DNA of 5,445 nucleotides from positions 1-5,445 of the forward strand of contig SYAA01000425.1 of assembly GCA_005789055.1 (NCBI GenBank), written 5' to 3'. The translations under genes and the position numbers were made by a program. Below the pieces are notes generated by a model. The model was given only the letters and a program-made list of their open reading frames with translations. It did no database searches and was not told the DNA's origin. Every line of letters begins with the position of its first letter. Position 1 is the stretch's first letter. Source of the DNA: Actinomycetota bacterium. Its GTDB lineage: Bacteria > Actinomycetota > Actinomycetes > Mycobacteriales > Mycobacteriaceae. Shown one piece after another: positions 1 to 5,445 of the stretch.

Positions 1-1296
1 CGCGGAGATGACGGAGTGGTGCGGGTGGCCGGTGTCGCGGTGACCGAACTCGCTGAGCAGTATCGGACGCCGCTGTTCGTGATCGATGAGGACGACTTCC
101 GTGGCCGCTGCCGCGAAATGGCGGCGGCGTTCGGTGGCGGCGCCAACGTCCACTACGCAGCCAAGGCATTTCTGTGCAGCGAGATCGCGCGCTGGGTCGC
201 CGAGGAGGGGCTGTCACTCGACGTCGCCAGCGGCGGCGAACTTGCCGTCGCGTTGCACGCCGGATTCCCAGCTGAGCGCATCGCACTGCACGGCAACAAC
301 AAGTCCGTCGATGAACTCACGGCTGCGGTCAAGGCCGGTATCGGCTATGTAGTACTGGACTCGATGGTTGAGATCGACCGGCTCGATACCGTTGCCGGTG
401 GCGCCGGGGTCGTGCAGAACGTGATGATCCGGGTGACTGTCGGGGTGGAGGCGCACACCCACGAGTACATCGCCACGGCTCACGAGGATCAGAAGTTCGG
501 GCTGTCGCTCGCCGCCGGCGACGCGATGGAAGCAGTTCGTCGGGTCTTCGCCGCGGACCATCTGCGACTGGTGGGCCTGCACAGCCACATCGGCTCGCAG
601 ATCTTCGACGCCGCCGGGTTCGAGTTGGCCGCCCGAAGGGTGATCGGCCTGCTGCGCGACATCGTCGCCGAGTTCGGCGTCGACAAGACCGCCCAGATCG
701 CGACCGTCGATCTCGGCGGCGGATTCGGGATTTCCTATGTGGCCGAGGATGATCCGACGCCGGTCGCCGATCTGGCTGTCACGTTGGCTGCGATCGTGCG
801 CACCGAGTCCGCCGCGGTCGGACTGCCCACGCCCCGATTGGTTGTCGAACCGGGCCGGGCCATCGCCGGACCCGGCACCATCACCGTCTACGAGGTCGGC
901 ACAATCAAGGACGTGGCGATCAACGCGGGCGCACATCGGCGCTACGTCAGCGTTGACGGCGGGATGAGCGACAACATCCGCACTTCGCTCTACGGCGCGC
1001 AATACGACGTCCGCCTGGTATCGCGGTCCAGTACCGCCGGCCCGAGGCTGTCCCGCATTGTCGGCAAGCACTGCGAGACCGGCGATATCGTGGTCCCCGA
1101 TGCCTGGATTCCCGACGATACGGCTGCCGGTGATCTGCTCGCCGTCGCCGCGACCGGGGCCTACTGCTACTCAATGTCGAGCCGCTACAACCTGATCGGA
1201 CGGCCGGCCGTGGTGGCCGTGCGCGACGGACGGTCCCGACTGGTGCTACGTCGGGAGACCGTCGACGATCTGCTCAGCCTGGAGGTAAACACATGA
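1..1296 (+). CDS. lysA: Diaminopimelate decarboxylase LysA, 5'-truncated by window edge
   Basis: This PLP enzyme decarboxylates meso-2,6-diaminopimelate to L-lysine, the last step of lysine synthesis, in the cytoplasm. The frame is open from base 1 ([21 protein letters not shown]), and residues before the GTG at 16 still align with M. tuberculosis LysA as remembered, so that GTG is internal; roughly 17 codons appear to be missing upstream. Counting residues from the GTG at 16, the PLP lysine is K50 in HYAAKAF (codon 163-165). HSHIGSQIF, the GGGFG phosphate-binding glycines, [10 protein letters not shown], the GKHCETGD cysteine (C353, which reaches the partner active site in the family) and [12 protein letters not shown] follow in the usual order. 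This is the fold type III alanine-racemase-like barrel plus C-terminal beta domain. The TGA stop overlaps the thrA ATG by four bases. No broken motif is seen; identification is secure. Confidence 0.97.
   Translation, partial: RGDDGVVRVAGVAVTELAEQYRTPLFVIDEDDFRGRCREMAAAFGGGANVHYAAKAFLCSEIARWVAEEGLSLDVASGGELAVALHAGFPAERIALHGNNKSVDELTAAVKAGIGYVVLDSMVEIDRLDTVAGGAGVVQNVMIRVTVGVEAHTHEYIATAHEDQKFGLSLAAGDAMEAVRRVFAADHLRLVGLHSHIGSQIFDAAGFELAARRVIGLLRDIVAEFGVDKTAQIATVDLGGGFGISYVAEDDPTPVADLAVTLAAIVRTESAAVGLPTPRLVVEPGRAIAGPGTITVYEVGTIKDVAINAGAHRRYVSVDGGMSDNIRTSLYGAQYDVRLVSRSSTAGPRLSRIVGKHCETGDIVVPDAWIPDDTAAGDLLAVAATGAYCYSMSSRYNLIGRPAVVAVRDGRSRLVLRRETVDDLLSLEVNT
1281..1286 (+). promoter_or_regulatory. Shine-Dalgarno site of thrA
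   Basis: GGAGGT lies six bases before the thrA ATG at 1293, inside the last codons of lysA (Leu-Glu-Val). It is a near-consensus site and fixes the thrA start. Its position within lysA fits translational coupling across the ATGA overlap (inference). Confidence 0.85.
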
Positions 1297-2609
1297 ACAA
1301 GCCGATCGGCATCGCGGTGCTCGGACTGGGCAACGTCGGCCGCGAGGTGGTGCGGATCATCGAGTCCAGTGCCGCTGACCTGACCGCGCGCATCGGCGCG
1401 CCACTGGAACTGCGCGGTGTCGCGGTCCGGAACGTCTCCGGTGACCGCACGGTGCCGGCGGCGATGCTCACCGAGAACGTCGAGGAACTGGTCTCCCGGT
1501 CCGACGTTGACATCGTTGTGGAGTTGATGGGTCCGGTCGAACCCGCGCGCAAGGCCATCCTGACCGCACTTGAGCACGGAAAGTCGGTCGTTACGGCGAA
1601 CAAGGCCCTGCTGGCTCAATCCACCGGGGAGTTGGCCCAGGCCGCCGAACGCGCCCATGTCGATCTCTACTTCGAGGCGGCGGTGGCCGGTGCGATCCCG
1701 GTGATCCGGCCGCTCACCCAGTCGCTGGCCGGGGACACAGTGTTGCGCGTGGCCGGCATCGTCAACGGCACCACCAACTACATCCTCTCCGAAATGGCCT
1801 CCACCGGAGCCGATTACGCCAGCGCGTTGGCGGATGCCAGCGCGCTGGGGTACGCAGAGGCCGACCCGACCGCCGATGTCGAGGGTTATGACGCCGCGGC
1901 CAAGGCTGCGATTCTGGCATCGATTGCCTTTCACACCCGGGTCACCGCCGACGACGTCTACCGCGAGGGCATCACCAAGGTGACCTCCGCGGACTTCGAC
2001 GCCGCCCGCGGCCTGGGCTGCACGATCAAACTGCTGGCCATCTGCGAACGCATCACCACCACGGATGGCCGCGAACGGGTTTCGGCGCGGGTCTACCCGG
2101 CACTGGTTCCGCTGAGTCATCCGCTGGCGACGGTCAACGGCGCGTTCAACGCCGTCGTGGTGGAAGCCGAAGCGGCTGGCCGACTGATGTTCTACGGGCA
2201 AGGTGCCGGGGGCAACCCCACCGCCTCGGCGGTGATGGGCGATGTGGTGATGGCCGCGCGCAACCGGGTACACGGTGGTCGCGGCCCCCGGGAGTCCAAG
2301 TATGCGCAGTTGCCGATCGCGCCGATGGGGGTGATCTCCACTCGGTACTACGTGAGCATGACGGTCAAGGACCTTCCCGGCGTACTGGCATCGGTGGCAA
2401 CCGAATTCGGCCGACGCGAGGTGAGCATCGCCGAGGTTCGCCAGGAGGGCATCCTCGACGCCCATGGCCAGGCCACAGGTGCGAGGATCGTGGTGGTCAC
2501 CCACCGGGCCACCGATGCGGCATTGTCTGAAACTGTTGTCGCACTCTCCGGACTCGACGCCGTCGTGGAGGTCAACAGCGTGTTGCGTCTGGAGGGAACC
2601 AGCGAATGA
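1293..2609 (+). CDS. thrA: Homoserine dehydrogenase, monofunctional, with C-terminal ACT domain
   Basis: The 438-residue enzyme reduces L-aspartate 4-semialdehyde to L-homoserine with NAD(P)H, the first step committed to threonine and methionine. The N-terminal Rossmann fold has GLGNVG at 11-16. VTANKALL carries K104, and [11 protein letters not shown] spans 155-165. The homoserine dehydrogenase signature runs from A182 to K204 (G186, E189, D191-P192, D195, G198, D200, K204), which includes the acid and lysine residues used in catalysis by the family. An ACT-type regulatory domain begins near 352 ([22 protein letters not shown]); ACT domains in this family are linked to threonine feedback inhibition. 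Length is close to the about 441 residues of the M. tuberculosis protein. There is no aspartokinase domain, so this is not the fused E. coli type ThrA; 'thrA' follows mycobacterial naming (elsewhere hom). It overlaps lysA and thrC by four bases each. Confidence 0.97.
   Translation: MNKPIGIAVLGLGNVGREVVRIIESSAADLTARIGAPLELRGVAVRNVSGDRTVPAAMLTENVEELVSRSDVDIVVELMGPVEPARKAILTALEHGKSVVTANKALLAQSTGELAQAAERAHVDLYFEAAVAGAIPVIRPLTQSLAGDTVLRVAGIVNGTTNYILSEMASTGADYASALADASALGYAEADPTADVEGYDAAAKAAILASIAFHTRVTADDVYREGITKVTSADFDAARGLGCTIKLLAICERITTTDGRERVSARVYPALVPLSHPLATVNGAFNAVVVEAEAAGRLMFYGQGAGGNPTASAVMGDVVMAARNRVHGGRGPRESKYAQLPIAPMGVISTRYYVSMTVKDLPGVLASVATEFGRREVSIAEVRQEGILDAHGQATGARIVVVTHRATDAALSETVVALSGLDAVVEVNSVLRLEGTSE
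2591..2596 (+). promoter_or_regulatory. Shine-Dalgarno site of thrC
   Basis: GGAGGG lies nine bases before the thrC ATG at 2606, inside the last codons of thrA. Together with the ATGA overlap it supports this start and suggests coupled translation. Confidence 0.75.
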
Positions 2610-3688
2610 ATAACACCTCCACGCGTGTGCACACCCCCTGGCCCGGCCTGATCGAGGCCTACCGCGACCGGTTGCCGATGGCGGCGGGTTGGACGCCGGT
2701 GACCCTGCTTGAAGGTGGCACCCCGCTCGTGCCGGCGCCCCGACTATCGGAGCGAACCGGCTGCACCGTCCACCTGAAGGTCGAGGGTGCCAACCCCACC
2801 GGGTCGTTCAAGGACCGTGGCATGACCATGGCGGTCACCGAGGCGGTAGCGCTCGGACGCCAGGCCGTGCTCTGCGCGTCGACCGGTAACACGTCAGCCT
2901 CGGCGGCGGCGTACGCGGCCCGGGCGGGCATCACCTGCGCGGTGCTGATCCCGCAGGGCAAGATCGCGATGGGCAAACTAGCCCAGGCGGTGATGCACGG
3001 CGCCAAGATCATTCAGGTCGACGGCAACTTCGACGACTGCCTGGAACTGGTCCGCAAGCTCACCGCCGACTACCCGAGCATCTCACTGGTCAACAGCGTC
3101 AACCCGGTGCGTATCGAGGGCCAGAAGACCGCGGCATTCGAGATCGTCGATGCGTTGGGCACCGCGCCGGATGTGCATGCGCTGCCGGTGGGTAATGCCG
3201 GAAACATCACCGCCTATTGGCGCGGCTACACCGAGTACCACCGTGACGGATTGACCGACCGGCTTCCCCGGATGTTGGGCACCCAGGCCGCCGGCGCGGC
3301 GCCACTGGTGCTGGGCAAGCCGGTGAGCAAGCCCGAGACGCTGGCCACCGCCATCCGAATCGGATCGCCTGCGTCCTGGGATGGCGCGATGGCCGCCCGT
3401 GAGGAGTCCGGCGGGCGGTTCCTGGCCGCGACCGACGATGAGTTGTTGGCCGCCTACCGTCTGCTGGCCCGCGAGGAGGGCGTGTTCGTCGAACCGGCCT
3501 CGGCGGCTAGTGTCGCCGGTCTGCTCAAGGCTGCCGAGGACGGCTGGGTGCGTCCCGGGTCGACGGTGGTGTGCACCGTTACCGGACATGGCCTCAAGGA
3601 TCCCGACACCGCCCTGCGGGACGTTCCGGCAGTCACTCCAGTCGCCGTCGACCCCGGCGCCGTTGTGGCCGCGCTCGGACTGGGCTAA
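2606..3688 (+). CDS. thrC: Threonine synthase
   Basis: This PLP lyase converts O-phospho-L-homoserine to L-threonine and phosphate, the final threonine step. It has 360 residues, the same length as M. tuberculosis ThrC as remembered. It belongs to fold type [15 protein letters not shown] carries the Schiff-base lysine K69, [17 protein letters not shown] (92 onward, N95) contacts the cofactor ring, the glycine loop PVGNAGNIT (194-202) binds PLP phosphate, and [12 protein letters not shown] (323 onward, T326) lies near the pyridine nitrogen. The short protein with this arrangement is the bacterial/actinobacterial short form, not the long E. coli or yeast type. Its start overlaps the thrA stop. 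It ends TAA, and thrB begins 33 bases later in the same frame. All key residues are present. Confidence 0.97.
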   Translation: MNNTSTRVHTPWPGLIEAYRDRLPMAAGWTPVTLLEGGTPLVPAPRLSERTGCTVHLKVEGANPTGSFKDRGMTMAVTEAVALGRQAVLCASTGNTSASAAAYAARAGITCAVLIPQGKIAMGKLAQAVMHGAKIIQVDGNFDDCLELVRKLTADYPSISLVNSVNPVRIEGQKTAAFEIVDALGTAPDVHALPVGNAGNITAYWRGYTEYHRDGLTDRLPRMLGTQAAGAAPLVLGKPVSKPETLATAIRIGSPASWDGAMAAREESGGRFLAATDDELLAAYRLLAREEGVFVEPASAASVAGLLKAAEDGWVRPGSTVVCTVTGHGLKDPDTALRDVPAVTPVAVDPGAVVAALGLG

Positions 3689-4668
<980 letters not shown>

Positions 4669-4716
4669 GCCGCAGGCGTCACGACCACCGGTTCGCCGGC
4701 CAACAGGTGAGTGTTG

Positions 4717-4745
4717 TTGCTTCAGGCAGCAAAGACGGTTACTCT
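4717..4745 (+). promoter_or_regulatory. Probable housekeeping-sigma promoter of rho
   Basis: A -35-like TTGCTT (4717-4722) and a -10 hexamer TACTCT (4740-4745, fitting the mycobacterial TANNNT) are separated by exactly 17 bases. Transcription would begin near 4752, giving a rho leader of about 220 nt. It lies just after the thrB tail remnant in a locally AT-richer stretch. The call rests on motif and spacing only. Read-through from the thr operon into rho is also possible, as no strong terminator is visible between them. Confidence 0.55.
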
Positions 4746-4804
4746 TGATTTCGTCCGCACATCGCAGCGTCATTCGCGCCGACTTTAGGACAGTCACCAC
4801 AATC

Positions 4805-4834
4805 TTCGCAGAGCCCCTAGTTTCGCAGAGTCCC
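4805..4834 (+). repeat. 13-nt direct repeat in rho leader, period 17
   Basis: TTCGCAGAGCCCC at 4805-4817 recurs as TTCGCAGAGTCCC at 4822-4834, differing at one base. The spacer is four bases. The function is unknown. Placed between the C-rich segment and the hairpins, the repeats could be a protein- or RNA-binding site, or chance duplication. Confidence 0.6.
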
Positions 4835-4835
4835 A

Positions 4836-4859
4836 ATGGACTGGCGGTTGGCCCGATAG
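4836..4859 (+). CDS. Possible 7-codon upstream ORF in rho leader (MDWRLAR)
   Basis: An ATG at 4836 opens a short frame MDWRLAR ending at TAG 4857-4859, eight bases before the first leader hairpin. It lies within the predicted rho transcript. The upstream bases (GCAGAG, then TCCCA) give only a weak ribosome site, so translation is uncertain. If translated, a ribosome here could affect folding of the hairpins or access of Rho to the leader. It may equally be a chance ORF. Confidence 0.2.
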   Translation: MDWRLAR

Positions 4860-4866
4860 CGCCGGC

Positions 4867-4925
4867 CCCGGAAAAGTCCGGGCAACACCGACGACGGTGT
4901 GCTTCGCACTCAGCCAGACAGCTGA
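4867..4925 (+). promoter_or_regulatory. Three consecutive hairpins in rho leader
   Basis: Hairpin 1 is CCCGGA-AAAG-TCCGGG (4867-4882). Hairpin 2 is ACACCG-ACGA-CGGTGT (4885-4900). Hairpin 3 is TCAGC-CAGACA-GCTGA (4910-4925). The stems are perfect, of 6, 6 and 5 pairs. An alternative small stem GTGC-TTC-GCAC (4899-4909) competes with the 3' end of hairpin 2. No T-tract follows any of them, so they are not ordinary intrinsic terminators. A regulatory or RNA-stabilising role is inferred. Confidence 0.5.
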
Positions 4926-4963
4926 ATGCCACAAACCCCCGCAAGCAAAAACGCGGAGGGAAG

Positions 4964-4969
4964 AAAGGA
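4964..4969 (+). promoter_or_regulatory. Ribosome binding site of rho
   Basis: AAAGGA lies five bases before the GTG at 4975. A second purine block GGAGGG (4955-4960) lies 14 bases upstream of the start and can partly pair with CCGC at 4939-4942 (GCGG at 4953-4956). The nearer site is the more likely ribosome contact. Confidence 0.65.
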
Positions 4970-4974
4970 AATCC

Positions 4975-5445
4975 GTGACCGATACGGACCTCATCACGGC
5001 CTCAGACCACACTCCGCAGACGGACACTCCGCAGCCGGCGTCGTCGGCCACCGTGAAATCCGAAAGCCCGGCCGCAGACGCCGCCCCGGACGGGGCGTCC
5101 GGCGGTTCGCTGAACGCGATGGTGCTGCCGGAACTGCGCGCGCTGGCCGCAAGTGCTGGCGTCAAGGGCGCGTCCGGCATGCGCAAGGGCGATCTGATCT
5201 CCGCGATCCGGGAAGTCCGCGGTACGGGATCGGGCGCCAGCACCGCGCCAGAGCCGAACCAGCGCACCAACTCCGAGGCTGCCGAGAGCGCGCCCGAACG
5301 CGGCCAGACCGAGCGGGGCCAGACCGAACGGGGCCAGACCGAGCGGGGCCAGACCGAGCGGGGCCAGACCGAACGGGGCCAGACCGAACGGGAACAGTCT
5401 GATTCGGGCCAACGTAGGGAACCTGCTGAGCGCCGGACCGAATCC
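4975..5445 (+). CDS. rho: Transcription termination factor Rho, N-terminal part (runs off window)
   Basis: Rho is a hexameric RNA-dependent ATPase/translocase that ends transcription in the cytoplasm. Only the first 157 residues are present, and the frame is open to the last base. The GTG start is fixed by MTDTDLITA, which matches the mycobacterial Rho N-terminus as remembered, and by the ribosome site just upstream. Residues 10-44 are low-complexity (Thr, Pro, Ala, Ser, Asp). Residues 45-82 form the Rho N-terminal helical domain (GSLNAMVLPELRALAASAGVKGASGMRKGDLISAIREVR). From about 83 the protein enters the polar, probably disordered insertion typical of actinobacterial Rho, here dominated by ERGQT repeats (108-137), then ERREP/AERRTE-like sequence. 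The RNA-binding OB fold and ATPase core lie beyond the window. It is the first gene after the thr operon and probably has its own promoter. Confidence 0.93.
   Translation, partial: MTDTDLITASDHTPQTDTPQPASSATVKSESPAADAAPDGASGGSLNAMVLPELRALAASAGVKGASGMRKGDLISAIREVRGTGSGASTAPEPNQRTNSEAAESAPERGQTERGQTERGQTERGQTERGQTERGQTEREQSDSGQRREPAERRTES
5296..5400 (+). repeat. 15-bp tandem repeat encoding (ERGQT)6 plus a degenerate unit
   Basis: Six contiguous 15-bp units (5296-5385) each encode Glu-Arg-Gly-Gln-Thr. A seventh, degenerate unit (5386-5400) reads EREQS. The six units differ only at the third base of the Glu codon (GAA/GAG) and of the first Arg codon (CGC/CGG). It lies in the Rho insertion domain and keeps frame whatever the unit number, so length variation by slippage would be tolerated. 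Confidence 0.95.

Larger units (their letters stand above)
4746..4974 (+). promoter_or_regulatory. Long structured 5' leader of rho
   Basis: No convincing gene is seen here. The first part (4751-4840) is C-rich and comparatively G-poor (about 31 C against 20 G in 90 bases; 8 C and 2 G in 4791-4810), with little obvious pairing, as in Rho-binding (rut) RNA. A 13-nt direct repeat, a possible 7-codon ORF and three hairpins follow, and then a purine-rich ribosome site. Autoregulation of rho by Rho-dependent termination in its leader is known in E. coli. By analogy this leader may serve the same role (inference). Confidence 0.45.

Noticed and set aside
16..21. GTG codons at 16 and 19 as the true start of lysA
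   Set aside because: The frame is open back to base 1 and the residues before 16 still align with LysA homologues, so the real start is outside the window.
214..1071. Antisense open frame (285 codons) opposite lysA
   Set aside because: Same reason: low-complexity shadow of the lysA codon pattern with no recognisable domain or ribosome site.
1185..2504. Long antisense open frame (439 codons) opposite thrA
   Set aside because: Its His/Gly/Arg/Asp-rich translation matches no family I know and lies wholly opposite a well-conserved gene; long antisense frames are expected in high-GC coding DNA.
4688..4699. CCGG-TTCG-CCGG stem-loop as a thr operon terminator
   Set aside because: The four-pair stem is stable for its size but too short, and no T-run follows directly.
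4745..4978. 77-codon frame through the rho leader whose TGA overlaps the rho GTG (GTGA)
   Set aside because: The overlap is suggestive of coupling, but the only normal start is a TTG inside the predicted -10 box, upstream of the predicted transcript start. The protein matches nothing known, so it is kept only as a remote possibility.
4926..5402. Forward open frame starting at ATG 4926 and running through the start of rho
   Set aside because: It is out of frame with rho, Arg/Gly-rich, and ends in a GPDR/GPDRA repeat that is only the ERGQT array read in another frame; the rho frame is supported by homology.
5002..5412. Reverse-strand frame with FGLAP/LGLAP repeats resembling a pentapeptide-repeat protein
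   Set aside because: The pattern is the antisense reading of the 15-bp rho repeat and lies entirely opposite the rho coding region.

Overview
The window is a high-GC actinobacterial chromosome segment. Gene order, start codons (ATG and GTG) and protein sequence all point to a mycobacterium (Mycobacterium/Mycolicibacterium). The order is lysA-thrA-thrC-thrB-rho, as in Mycobacterium tuberculosis. The proteins resemble remembered M. tuberculosis homologues closely, for example the Rho N-terminus MTDTDLITA and the ThrC motif GSFKDRGM with its lysine at residue 69. The species cannot be fixed from the sequence alone.

Layout: 1-1296 is the 3' part of lysA (diaminopimelate decarboxylase), whose first codons lie before the window. 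It overlaps thrA (homoserine dehydrogenase, 1293-2609) by four bases (ATGA). thrA overlaps thrC (threonine synthase, 2606-3688) in the same way. After a 33-base gap comes thrB (homoserine kinase, 3722-4651, GTG start). All four lie on the + strand and look like one transcription unit. A non-coding stretch (4652-4974) follows, holding a duplicated thrB tail, a probable promoter and a structured leader. The window ends inside rho (4975 onward, GTG start), which covers the N-terminal domain and the start of a low-complexity insertion.

How the genes work together: LysA decarboxylates meso-diaminopimelate to lysine. ThrA reduces aspartate semialdehyde to homoserine, ThrB phosphorylates homoserine, and ThrC converts phosphohomoserine to threonine. 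The unit therefore covers the end of the lysine branch and the whole threonine branch of the aspartate family. The 4-base overlaps suggest translational coupling. Rho is the transcription termination factor and appears to have its own promoter (TTGCTT-17-TACTCT) and a leader of about 220 nt.

No new multi-gene system is visible. The points worth a second look are small-scale. First, a 30/29-bp tandem duplication at the 3' end of thrB, whose second copy is out of frame by one base, so that ThrB seems to end early. Second, the rho leader, with a 13-nt direct repeat, a possible 7-codon upstream ORF and three consecutive hairpins. Third, a near-perfect 15-bp tandem repeat encoding (ERGQT)n in the Rho insertion domain.
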